Positions 27,595 through 40,007 of a stretch of DNA of 64,000 bases are shown in pieces. The stretch is from Acanthacorydalis orientalis. Taxonomy: Eukaryota > Arthropoda > Insecta > Megaloptera > Corydalidae. The notes beneath the pieces are model-generated. The model did not search any database, was not told the origin of the DNA, and was given only the letters and a program-made list of their open reading frames with translations. The position numbers and the translations under genes are program-made. Every line of letters begins with the position of its first letter. Within the stretch, counting starts at the first letter, position 1. Location of the stretch: contig CM068319.1 of assembly GCA_034766995.1 (NCBI GenBank), positions 26,368,459 to 26,432,458 on the forward strand. Reading direction: 5' to 3'.

Positions 27595-27941
27595 ATGTAT
27601 CTATTGTTGATATGCGCAGTTGTGTTACTATATTTGTACACAACTAGAAATTTTAATTACTGGAAAATACGGGGAATACCATTTTCAAGACCATGGCCAT
27701 TAACTGGATCATTTCCATTGTCGAGTTTATTCCTTATGTCATCACCAGAGGAGTTTAAAAAACGTTACGATGAACATCCAAACGCAAAGTAAGTGTAAAT
27801 GTAAATTTGTATATTTAAAACGTACAGTGATTTAAGATATTTTTTTAATAAGTATTCGAACGAATTAGTGTATGATTTTTTTGCAAATTTTCAGTAAATG
27901 TCTTATCCTTCTTGTTCATTAATTCGTTAGTAAAAAATATT

Positions 27942-27993
<52 letters not shown>

Positions 27994-29631
27994 GTTAGTA
28001 TGATTTTTAAATTTCAGATATTTTGGAATATTTATTTTCCATTCACCATCATTGTCTATAAAAGATGCCGAACTCATTAAACAAGTAAGTGTAAAGAACT
28101 TCGACCATTTCGTTGATCATACTAAGCTATTTATAAAACCAGAAACAGACCCCCTCCTTTCGAAGAATTTATTTTCACTTGCCGGTAATTGAACAATTAA
28201 TTTAAATCAAATGAACAACTTATTAAATTTCAAATTTGTTTCAGGTGATCGCTGGAAGAATATGCGCTCGACTTTGAGCCCTGCATTCACTAGTTCGAAA
28301 ATGAAATTGTTGTTTGATTTAATTTCCGAATGTGGCGAGCAGACTGTTAACTTTTATTTGAATAAATGTAGCGAACGTGCGACTGATCAAATAGATATCG
28401 AACTGAAAGATATGTTCACACGTTTTACGAACGATGTGATTGCAACGTCTGCTTTTGGTATTAAATGCAATTCACTGGAAGATCGTGATAACGAATTTTA
28501 TAAAATGGGAGAACACGCTGCGGCATTTAGCTCAACTAGATTACTTTTAAGTAGTTTTTTACCGTTCATCATGAAGGTAAATATTAATTATGATTTTATT
28601 AACACATAGATAGTGTATTTATTTTTTAAAAAATATAAATTATCAAGTATTTATCGTTTTAGCACTTTGGAGGAATTGTTCCGTCGCATGTTCAAAGTTT
28701 TTTCACATCAATCATTATGGACACTTTAAGGACACGTGAAAAACATAAAATAGTTCGTCCTGATATGATTCATTTATTAATGGAGGCACAGAAAGGAAAA
28801 CTGAATCATGAATCGAATAAGCACAATAATAATGATAGTTTCTCTGCTGTGACAGAATCGGAAATTGGAATGAATACTTCAAACAATATCAGTAAATACC
28901 TTGTTCTATAAATCTGAACACAATGACATATTTCTTAAATACTAATGAAATGTATTTTTTAGTATTATCAGATGAAGATATTACCGCGCAAGCACTCATA
29001 TTTTTCATTGCTGGATTTGAAACAGTAGCGACGTTGTTATCTTTCACTGGTTATGAGCTAGCAGTGAATCCTGATATACAAATGAAACTTCAAAGAGAAA
29101 TAGACGAAACTTTAGAAAGTTGTAATGGAAAAATTACATACGAAGCGATATTGAAAATGAAATATTTAGATTTGGTTGTAGCAGGTAAATATTAAATTGT
29201 GTATTCTAATGCAATGTTATGAACTGCTGAAATTCTGATATTATAGAATCTCGTTTATCCGTTTTTCAGTCCCTGTAACATTTTAACTTTTACATTCGTC
29301 TGTTTTTATTTTGTAGATGAGATATCAAATAGGAACTCGTTTGATTTTTAATTTTAAATCTTGTTCTTAAATCGATGATGAGGTTAATTATTTATTAACC
29401 AATTTAATACTTCTACATTAAAGACTTGCACAAAATTCAGTTATCAATATTTTTTTAATTTAAACTCAATCTAAAAAAATTAAAAATATTCTAATAAAAT
29501 TATTGAATAATTAAAACTTAATTCGTATATAAAAAGTGAACTAGTTTCCATTCAAAAATAACGTGATTTTTTTATAAGACGAGTCAAACAAAGGTTTATG
29601 TTGTTAATTTACACACAAATACATACACATA

Positions 29632-29684
<53 letters not shown>

Positions 29685-30746
29685 CTGTCTTTACATGTGA
29701 TATTTTTATGAAAAATGCATAATTTTCAATTTTTGAACCAAAATGAGATTTTTATCTAATTTCATTCATTACTATCCAAAAATGTAGACAAATTGGTATA
29801 ACAGGAGTATGAAAGGATTTTTTGATTCATACGTTTGTGATATATTAAAAAAAATGTAATTTAAATATATGTGAAAAAACAGAAATTAAAAGGCTATAAT
29901 ATAATTGAAAATGTGATTCTTTCAAATTAATTTATTGTATACTTATGCCATTTTAGAAGCGTTACGCAAGTGGCCGCCAATTTTAAATACTGATAGGATA
30001 TGTACTAAAGATTATACTTTAAGAACCGAAGAGGGTGTAGTAAATTTAAAGAAAGGGGATGCAATCTCTTTTCCGATATATCCAATACACCACGATGAAA
30101 AATATTACAGTCATCCCGAACGATTCGATCCGGAACGGTTTAATGATGAAAATAAAAAGAAAATTCATCCGTTTTCGTATCTGCCTTTCGGTGTTGGCCC
30201 AAGGGCGTGTATAGGTAATATAAAATATCAATTTTACTCTTTTTCACACATATACACATTACACTTCAGTTTTGATCTTCATCGATTAAAAATGTTTAGT
30301 GTTTTATTTTAACGATGAGATTGTTATCGGAATGTAAAAAGAGAAAATAGTTATAGAATTCGAATTTATTTGAATTTTCTTTTAAAACAGTTCTCAAAAT
30401 CAGAAATCAATAACATTCAAAAACGAATGACCTTTGACTCTCCAATCTCATGTTTTTCTAATGCACTGAAAAATAACCTGCATTGATTGATAATTGATAT
30501 TTGTAAATTAATCAAGTCAACGGGTTTATTTGTCGTCGATGTGACATGTTTTCAATTTAATTTTTATGTCTTATAGGTAGTAGGTTTGCACTGATGGAAT
30601 CAAAAATTGTACTGTTTTATTTATTGACACATTTCGAGTTTGTTGCTACAAAGAAAACAGAAATACCTTTGAAGTTATCATTCGCTACATTTAGATTTGC
30701 TGCTGCGAATGGGATTTGGGTTGGATTGAAAAAGAGACGATCTTAG
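27595..30746 (+). CDS. cytochrome P450, CYP9-like (gene A)
   Basis: Seven exons join in frame to 523 residues: 27595-27788, 28018-28184, 28245-28576, 28663-28891, 28963-29184, 29957-30214 and 30577-30746 (TAG stop). An N-terminal hydrophobic anchor (residues 1-18) predicts attachment to the ER membrane. P450 landmarks are WKNMR in helix C (124-128), AGFET in helix I (324-328), EALR as the ExxR motif (382-385), DPERF (439-443) and the haem loop FGVGPRACIG with ligand Cys466. [16 protein letters not shown] is a CYP9-type signature. The protein should be a reductase-dependent monooxygenase; CYP9 enzymes often oxidise plant toxins or insecticides, but the substrate cannot be inferred. It is the first of five tandem genes and diverges most from the others, for example near the C-terminus (ANGIWVGLKKRRS). 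A possible TATA box is at 27511-27517. No splice acceptor precedes the ATG, unlike in B, D and E. Confidence 0.94.
27945..27990. repeat. (AT)n in intron 1 of P450 A
   Basis: A pure AT dinucleotide run about 25 bases before the exon 2 acceptor. Confidence 0.9.
29185..29956. other. intron 5 of P450 A
   Basis: A 772-bp intron with an (AT)n tract at about 29635-29682. The same intron is only 62 bp in gene B and 69 bp in D and E. No coding sequence is seen in it. Confidence 0.8.
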
Positions 30747-30817
30747 AAATGCATGGTCCATTAATTTCATTCTACATTATTGTATTTTACTATATTTATA
30801 ATTTTATTAGCAACACA

Positions 30818-30828
30818 GACACACACAT

Positions 30829-30892
<64 letters not shown>
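30818..30892. repeat. (CA)n-(TA)n compound microsatellite after P450 A
   Basis: A CA-rich run followed by a long AT run in the 3' flank of gene A, about 70 bases after the stop and possibly within the 3' UTR. Confidence 0.9.
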
Positions 30893-30895
<3 letters not shown>

Positions 30896-30968
30896 TAAGA
30901 GTATACATGTAAGAAGAAAAAGTATTATTTTTTATATATTGTAAATATTATAAATTAATCATGTGGTG

Positions 30969-30974
30969 AATAAA
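30969..30974 (+). promoter_or_regulatory. candidate polyadenylation signal of P450 A
   Basis: AATAAA lies about 220 bases after the stop codon, beyond the CA/AT microsatellite. It is the first canonical signal I see downstream. In such AT-rich DNA chance occurrence is likely. Confidence 0.35.
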
Positions 30975-31373
30975 TAATTAATAAGTTGTAGTGTAATTAT
31001 ATTTAAATGATATAAATGTAAATATATCTACTTGACATAATGTATTTATCTACAAATGTAAATATTGTCCACTACAATATATATATATATATAATTATGA
31101 TAAGCGTAAGTAAATTATGCGATAGTAAAAAAATCGCACTGTTTTGTAATGTGTGTATATTATTTATACGATTTCTATTTTATTTACAAATCATCAATCA
31201 TACGTACTGTTTTTATGATTGGATAATATTTTATTTATCTATTTTGGATGAAAAATATTTGTGTATATAAAAAAAAGTAACTGGAAATAATACATTTATA
31301 GAGTGATAACATTATTAGTATAAATACTTTTAACAAGAAAACAGCCGTTAATAAAATATAAGGGTAAGATATT

Positions 31374-31413
<40 letters not shown>

Positions 31414-32220
31414 TAATACTTTATATTATATATAAATCATAAATACATGTGAATATTTATATTTCAGTATTTAAATAATAAATAAATATATTGTGTATTC
31501 AGATTTAGAGGTTATTAATGGTAACTTCTATTACATTTTATTTATTATTAGTGAATTAGTTTTATATATTAGATTGTTTTGAAGTTTAATTGAAATACAT
31601 TTTTAAAATAAAAATACTTATGTATTATTGTTTGTGTTTTAATAAATTAACAAAAATTTATCAGTGATACATAAATGTATTATTAGTAATATAGTGATAA
31701 TTGTTTAATTGATATATTTATTTATTATATATATATATTTGTGTAAGAGAGTATATTATAAGTCATTTTTTTAATTTAAAAATTTAATTTATTTAACGTA
31801 TAAAAATTACTAAAGTTGAATCATAATTTAATGTTTTTTTTTAAAAAAAAATACAAACTGCCATGTTTCATTTCAAATGGACATTCTGTGTTCAAAAACA
31901 TTGAAGCAATTTATATATATTTCTCATCTCATATTTCTTGTTCAAATACCTAGTTAGGCTACTTGAAATTACTTAATCCTGTGTATAGTGCTACATAATT
32001 TCTCCTTTCAAAATATTCTAGTTGCATCTTTTTAGTTCAATCAAACCATTTATCAATTAAATTGTTACCAGTGAGTGTATTTAGAGACAGGAGTTCCATC
32101 TTTGCAATTAAGTAGTTGTCGAACAAAATGGTTGCAAGTCTCTTAGTAGTCTTAGTATTATTTATTTGATTTATTAAATATTTTTAAAGTACATTTATTT
32201 TAATCTTAACACAGGCATTA

Positions 32221-32530
32221 TTAACCCTTTCAGCCCTGAGTGGTTCAAAGTAAAGCTTTAGTTATCCGAATGAACTTTTCCTCCTCTAGCCTCTGTTCTG
32301 CATGGCGGATATTTTTGTAAAATATAAAAAAATCATTCAAAAAAATATCATTTATTAAAAATCATTCTTACTATGTTTTTTTTTTTTGTTTTTATATCTA
32401 GGTATACAAGAATTATTGGTATCGATAGGTCAAATGAATGGTTGTGTGAGAACCCATACAAGCGTTCATAGCTCATCGTGAACGATTTTTCATAACGTAT
32501 ATATGTGTTCATAGCGCTGAAAGAGTTAAC
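32221..32530. mobile_element. 310-bp TTAA-flanked MITE-like element
   Basis: The left end is TTAACCCTTTCAGCCC. The right end is ...GCGCTGAAAGAGTTAA, whose inverse TTAACTCTTTCAGCGC matches it in 14 of 16 positions. Both ends sit on TTAA, as with piggyBac-type insertions. There is no open frame. It resembles the 92-bp elements only in target site, not in sequence. Confidence 0.65.
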
Positions 32531-32628
32531 TTTATTTTTCTATTTTTAAACACTTGAAAATAAAATTTAAAGAATCGTAGTAAATTGTTAATAAATATAA
32601 AAACAACACTGACTTTTTTCAGATAACA

Positions 32629-35122
32629 ATGATTATATTCTTAGTATCAGTTATAATCGTATTAATTCTATATTATGGATTCTATCGACCTTTCAATTTC
32701 TGGAAAAGACGCGGAGTTGTATATAAACAACCTGTACCGATATTTGGTAATAATTTCAAATCATCTTTTCATATGAAAAACTTTTGTCATGAATTACTGG
32801 ATGTATACAATGAATATCCGAATCATAAGTAAACGAATATTATATAATTCTTGTATATGTTTTTTTATACATAACAATTAAAAAATATATTCTTTAAATT
32901 TCAGATGCATAGGAATGTACTTCTTTTTCTCGCCTCATTTGGTCATTCGAGACCCAGAAGTTATAAAAGAAGTTACTATTAAACAATTTGACCATTTCAT
33001 GGATCATGTTCAAGAATTCTTCAGAGAAGATTTGGATTATTTATTTACGAAGAATTTATTCGTCCTTCGCGGTAATTTTCAGATTTTTTAATTATTCTTA
33101 AAGTCTTGTTAGGTTTGTGAACGAGAAGTACATATAATTCTAATCTTAAGGACAGATCTGCATATCAAATAAAATTATACTTGCTTTATTATCACAGTTA
33201 TTAATGATTGTTATTTTATATGTTGTTTAATTTTTAATACCTTTTTATTTATTGAAAAAAATCATTTGAAATTCTATGTTAATATTGATCAAATATTTTA
33301 AATACAATTTTAATATGTATTAAAAGTGCTTGTTTGGGAAAGAATTGTTAAATAGATTAGGTATTTTGTAATATGATTAATAAAAATGTTCATATTTTAG
33401 GTCAAAAATGGCGTAGTATGAGAGCAACACTCAGTCCTGCTTTTACAGGAAGTAAAATGAAAATAATGTTGGAACTAATTTCGGACTGCGGTTCACAACT
33501 GCAAACATATTTACTAGATAATTACAATAAAAGAAAAGATCAAAACCCATTAGAAATTGAAATGAAAGATTTAATTACACGATACGCAAATGATGTTATA
33601 GCTACTGCAGCATTTGGCATTAAATGTGATTCGTTAAAACAAAGAGACAATGATTTCTATTTGATGAGTCAAGACGCTACGAATTTTGCAACATGGCGTT
33701 TTATGGCCGTGAATTTTATACCGTCTATTATGAAGGTTCGTTATCTACGCTACGTAATTTTCTTTTTATTTTTTTTGTAATAGAATAATTGCTTTTATTC
33801 CACCTGTATTTCATTATCGCACATTGCTCCGTTTTCCAACAAATGATATATTTTAAAATCGATTAATTTTAAATGTATTTATTTATGTAGCTTTATTGAA
33901 ATAAAAATGATAAGTTTAATTGAAAAATAATTTAAATGAATAAAGATTAATATTTTTTTTTAGATTTTTAATCAAGGCCTAATTCCAAAACACATATATA
34001 ATTATTTCACAGAGTTGGTAGGAGGTGCACTTAATTTTCGCAGAAAAGAAAAAATCGTACGACCCGATATGATACATTTATTATTAGAAGCGCAGAAAGG
34101 TTCACTGAAATCTGAAAATACAGAAAATCAATCAGAAATAGATGGAGAAGAATCTACAAAAATTACCGAAGGTATATCATTTTATTCGTCATTCATTTAT
34201 AGCCAGTGATGAAGTAGTTGTTATAGTTTAAAGTTGTTATATTTGAATGTCAATATATGATTTCTTATAAACGAATTCATAAGCACACAAGAAAAAGTCT
34301 GTCTTATTTATTGATATTTTTATTTTTCAATCACATTTTTATGTACTTTGTATTTTTTCTATTAGTCAAGGTACTATAATGTTAACGCTATTTTTTCTGT
34401 TTGTTAAGTAGTAATTAATTTCTAAAAATAAAAATCTACAAATAAGTAATGAAAATCACCAATTAAATACTAAATAATATTTCTATTTCACATTGAATTA
34501 ATATAAATGATTGTAAAGAAGCAGTTATGTAAAATTCCATTTTTAGTTTTAACTGACGAAGATATAATTGCACAAGCTTTCATATTTCTTTTGGCTGGAT
34601 TCGAGTCAACATCTTCATCGATTTGTTTTATGGCTCACGAGTTGACAGTAAATCCTGATATACAAAAACGATTACAAAACGAGATCGACGACGTTCTCAG
34701 CGAAACAGACGGAAAAATCACGTATGAAGCTATACAGAAAATGAAATATATGGATATGGTATTTTTCGGTAATACAAATGAAAAAAAATCAAAAACATAC
34801 ATTTTTTTTAATTTACTGGATCCATTTTAGAATCGTTACGAAAATGGCCAACAGCTCCTAATACAGATCGCATATGCACGAAACCGTTTACAATCACAGA
34901 AATTGATGGGACTGTTATTAATATAGACGTGAATATGAATATTGTTATACCGATTTATCCTTTACATCATGATCCAAAGTATTTTCCAAATCCGGAAAAG
35001 TTCGATCCAGAACGATTCAGCGATGAAAATAAAGACAATATTACACCGTATACTTTCTTACCATTCGGAATAGGTCCAAGGAATTGTATTGGTATAAGTT
35101 TTATTTTATAGAAGTATTAAAA

Positions 35123-35202
<80 letters not shown>

Positions 35203-35411
35203 CATAAATTTGAATGTAAATGTATTTTTTTCTATTTGTAGGTTCAAGATTTGCAATAATGGAAGCAAAAATTGTATTGATAAATATTTTATCAAAATTT
35301 GATCTGGTTGTAACGAAAAAGACCGATATCCCATTACAATTAACACCAACTGCAACAAAAGTTACCGCTAAAAATGGATTCCATGTTGGTTTAGTGAAAA
35401 GAATTGTTTAA
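32629..35411 (+). CDS. cytochrome P450, CYP9-like (gene B)
   Basis: Seven exons give 520 residues: 32629-32828, 32905-33071, 33401-33735, 33964-34171, 34547-34768, 34831-35091 and 35242-35411 (TAA). Phases and positions match genes A and C-E. Landmarks are the N-terminal anchor [23 protein letters not shown] (126-130), the helix I motif AGFES (320-324), ESLR (378-381), DPERF and [10 protein letters not shown] with haem ligand Cys463. The helix I Thr of the usual AGx(D/E)T is Ser here, which keeps a hydroxyl for oxygen activation. The donor of intron 3 is the weak GTTCGT, and intron 5 is only 62 bp. The ATG sits six bases after CTTTTTTCAG, suggesting a 5' UTR intron as in D and E. Role as for the CYP9 family; the substrate is unknown. 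Confidence 0.93.
35131..35197. repeat. (ATCT)n-(AT)n compound microsatellite in intron 6 of P450 B
   Basis: Tetranucleotide ATCT repeats run into AT dinucleotides, about 40 bases downstream of exon 6. Confidence 0.9.
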
Positions 35412-35566
35412 TATCTATTTATCATTTAAATGATATATCTTTTGTGTAAACATTTTCAATGTCTATAGTTTATATTGATAATACATTTATTTTAAGAGAA
35501 AACTTTAATTCGTTTTCCTATGTAAAAATCAATATCATGAAATTTCTCTCTCTCCCTCTCTCTATA

Positions 35567-35632
<66 letters not shown>

Positions 35633-36581
35633 TAATGTCTTTATCAATCCATGATTATTTAAAATCTTCTTCCAAATGTTTACAAATTATTTTTTATACA
35701 CTTCTCAAAACACAACTAATTCGAATCAAAAATGTTAAATAATAGATTATGTTTAAATGTTGGTTATATATATTTCCATGAAGATTACATTTTTTTTCTA
35801 AAGTCGAAAAACTAAAGTCGATGTTACCAAAGTACAGATCGAAAAATGCACTTTAAAATGATATTAACATGAACACGATGAAATGATACTTTCATTGAAA
35901 AAAATTAAGGTTAAAATTCAGAAAACAAAAAGCTTAATTATTTTCTTACCAACATATACTTTTTAAACCTCATGAAAATTAAATATTCTTGATATTATAT
36001 ATAGAATGTTGGTATAATATCTAATTATGAAGTTACATAGGTATTTAATTCTAACAATGAATCTTTTTTGTTTGTGTTTATTTCGTCATAATTGATGTTT
36101 GTTATTTTTTTTTTATTTCAATTTTTATATCGTGTAATTTACATATTGATTGTTGTCGATACTAGAACATAACATTAATAAAAAATTGAACGCGCTTGAG
36201 CGAAAGTTTCGATTTTTATTCCTTATATCACTGATATGAAATGAATGAAAAATTCATGTAAATGTTTAACCTTGAGTAGTGGTTCATTTATAAACGTGAT
36301 GTGAACATTTTTTTAATTTAATACCTGTGGAAACTTCAACCAGGCTTGAAACTAATTATCTGCATAGTTGACTACATGTGTGTGTTTTTCAAATGTTGAT
36401 TTGAACACAACACTGTTATAACAAATGATTTTACGTCAAGTACTACGATGTTAGTGTGAAACAAATGTGATTTTATTTTTCGATATTTAAAATGCATCTT
36501 ACATGAATTTGGTGTAAATAATGTTAATTAAATAATAGTTTGTTTTTAAATTATCGAATAAGAAAAAAAATTGTTTTCAAC
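35412..36581. other. intergenic region between P450 B and C
   Basis: It contains a CT-rich run and an (AT)n tract at about 35546-35627. No gene, and no polyadenylation signal close to the B stop, was found. Confidence 0.6.
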
Positions 36582-37240
36582 ATGTGGTGGATTATCATTC
36601 CTATTTTATTAGGAATTTATTATTATATTGTAATTCCTTTTACGTACTGGAGAAAACGTGGTGTGGCACATGGAACTATTATTCCGGTGTTCGGTGATCT
36701 TTACCTTACATTTTTTCAAATTGTATCAACAGCTGATAATGTCATGCGGCTATATAATCAATTTTCAAACAATAAGTAAGGAATATTTGTAATTACTTAA
36801 TACATTATATTATTTCATCTTATCGGGATTTTAGATTTAATTATTAAAATAATATGCTCATACAATAAAATAGTTAGGTCGTTGTTTTAAAATCTGATTT
36901 GTATTAGAATTACTAAAAAGAAACGATTTCAGTGTAATAGACTAATTAAGTTTAAAATACATTTTTCTTAAAAAAACAGTTTTATTTTTTTTAAAAAAAA
37001 GTATGTAAAATAGTCAATAGATTTATAATTGTAAAACAGATATTTTATTAATTAAATATGTTTTTTTAATATTTTAATCTATTAAAGTTGAAAGATGTGT
37101 AGAGTAATATAAACTGATATATTGAATCATTACTTGAAATATTTCTGATTACGATATTTTTAATGCGTTTTAGTCTTCACTATTAAATATGTCAATTTGA
37201 TCGAATCGAATATAATTTTAAAATTTACTATTTTGCATTG

Positions 37241-37285
<45 letters not shown>

Positions 37286-39259
37286 AGAAATATATAAATT
37301 TATTCTCTCTGTATGGAAAATATTATTTAATTTATTATTGAATACTGTTGAGAATAAAATATATTTTATATTTATCTGTAGTTATTTTAATTAAAATAAA
37401 GGTATATTTCTAAATGCATAAATTAACGACGAAAAAATATTTATTTTTGAAAAAGTAATTAATTTTTTGTCAATTATAAAGAATAAATGTAAACAATCAT
37501 TATCTATTTTCCAATCACTAAATACTTATTTGCTGTCTTATCTTTTGCAATTAATTAATATAACAGGGACGTTTTTAAATAATTATATTTTTGAATAAGA
37601 TTTATTGTTTAGCAGATCACAAAATATATTTAAAATATATCTTTTTCAATAAAACACAAAGTACTCAATAATAAACGACTGAAAGTATACTTAACGATAT
37701 TCTAATTAGATTTCAAGCAATATTTTAATATTGTTTTAAATACTCAACAGTTTTAAATACTTAATAATAAAACTATTTAAATTTCTCATAGATATTTCGG
37801 TATTCACATATTCCATGTACCGTTTTTGGTAATCCGCGATCCGGAAATAATCAAATTAGTAGCAATTAGAGATTTCGATCACTTTTTAAACCACACTGAT
37901 ATCTTTTTCCATGAAGAAGTAGATCCATTGTTTGCCAGAAATTTATTTGCATTAAAAGGTGTGTGATTACAAAAGTATATTGGCTTAATTAATATTTAGA
38001 GAAAAAATTTTTGGCTATTTATATATTATGAATATTTATAAAGGTAAAAAATGGCGTAATATGAGAGCAACATTGAGTCCTGCTTACACTGCAAACAAAA
38101 TGAAAGGAATGTTTAAATTAGTCGACGATTGTGGTTATCAAATGGTGGAACAATGTATAGAAGATATAAATAATTTTAAAAATAATTTCGTCGAGTTCGA
38201 AATGAAAGATTTTTTTTCACGTTTCACGAATGATGTTATCGCCACGACAGCGTTTGGAATTCAGGTTGATTCATTCAAAAATAAAGACAATGAGTTTTAT
38301 AGAATGGGTGTTGATTTAACAGATTTTAGTACGATACGAGTCATTGCAATCAATGTATTTCCTTCTATTATGAAGGTGAGTTGGATGTAATTGTTTTTAA
38401 AGTTGTAAATACTTACATAGCAACACAATCAAGAACACAAGTGAATGTGTTTAATTACTTGAAATAAAGGGGATTGATGGTACCAGCATTTTTAAAAATG
38501 TGTTCATAATATAATCTTTTTCATGAATTAAATAATTTTAGTGAAAAATATTTTTTATCAAACATATTAAAACGTTATTTGTCAAGTCACATGTAAGGTA
38601 AATTTTTCTGTCAATTCAAAAATGTGAGCCATAGGTTCTCCATCTCTGGTATAAACAATATATAGGTGATTAAATTTAGGCTTCCACATGGTAGTATGAA
38701 AGTGGGACGCAGGTGTTAAAAAAGTCATTTTATTTTTTATTTAGTATTTTAGTTCAGTTCAGTATTGAAATACAATTGAATGAAAATACTAAATGAGGGA
38801 TAACATATTTTTTTTTAATTTTTGCTTTTTTTTTACTTTCGTGCGGAAGCCTTAGTTGAATCACCCTATATTTAATTGAAATAAATATTTTATTGTAATT
38901 ATTTTTATCGTAATTAAACATGACCCATATAACGTTAAAAAATACTTTAAGGCTTTAAAAATGGGGCTCGCGCCGAATTATGTATATAAATATTTCACTG
39001 ATCTCGTAATGAAAACACTGAAATACAGAAAAGAGAATAATATTGTGCGGCCTGATATGTTACATTTAATTATAGAAGCACAGAAAGGAACATTGAAGAA
39101 TGATATTGAAAATAAAGAGAATGAACCAACCACTAGTATTGCTGCGAGTACAGAGTTTGAAATTGACTCTTCAGAGAAAATACGTAAGGAAGAGTTAAAT
39201 ATTTTTTTAACAAAATTTGATTACTTTATTTCTTGACAAATAAATTGTTTTATATTTTG

Positions 39260-39315
<56 letters not shown>

Positions 39316-39440
39316 AGAAAGCTTTTTTGCCTGTGAATTTTCAGTTTATTTTAATGTTCGAATTTTTATAATTCAATATATATTTTAGGTATTTTAGAAC
39401 CAGTAGCTTTAGCTTTGCGGTAAATCCTTAGTTGCGTTTG

Positions 39441-39486
<46 letters not shown>

Positions 39487-39586
39487 CATAATGTGTTTTA
39501 ATGGGAGAGTTATTTTCTGTAGTGTTTTATAAAAAAATGTATTAACGATTTTGTTTTCAAAGTACTGAATACTAGTTATGATATTG

Positions 39587-39625
<39 letters not shown>

Positions 39626-39940
39626 TAAAATTGAATTTTAATGTAAAATAGTAAATTAGTTATTGTTACATTACACATTTATGGTTTATTTAGAGTACAA
39701 AAAAACTCATTTAAACACAATTAGTCATGTAGTAGACTAACATTGCAGTGACCTTCAATGTCATTTTTTATTGTTTACATGTGAACTAATGCAGTTCGAT
39801 GATGTAGCAATAATGATATTTTAATGATTATTATTATTATATTCTTTAAAATCGTATCAGCAGTTAATAAACTCATCCTTTAATCAGTGTAATAGTGATT
39901 TTATTTAATAATCAAGTACTTGTTTATAAATACATAATAC

Positions 39941-40007
<67 letters not shown>

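Larger units (their letters stand above)
30747..32628. other. intergenic region between P450 A and B
   Basis: It holds the 3' flank of A with microsatellites (30818-30892; 31379-31410), a TTAA-bounded MITE-like element (32221-32530) and, directly before the B start codon, a pyrimidine tract ending in CAG. No other gene is recognised. Confidence 0.6.

Noticed and set aside
30046..30231. minus-strand frame across P450 A exon 6
   Set aside because: It is the antisense shadow of a coding exon with clear P450 motifs.
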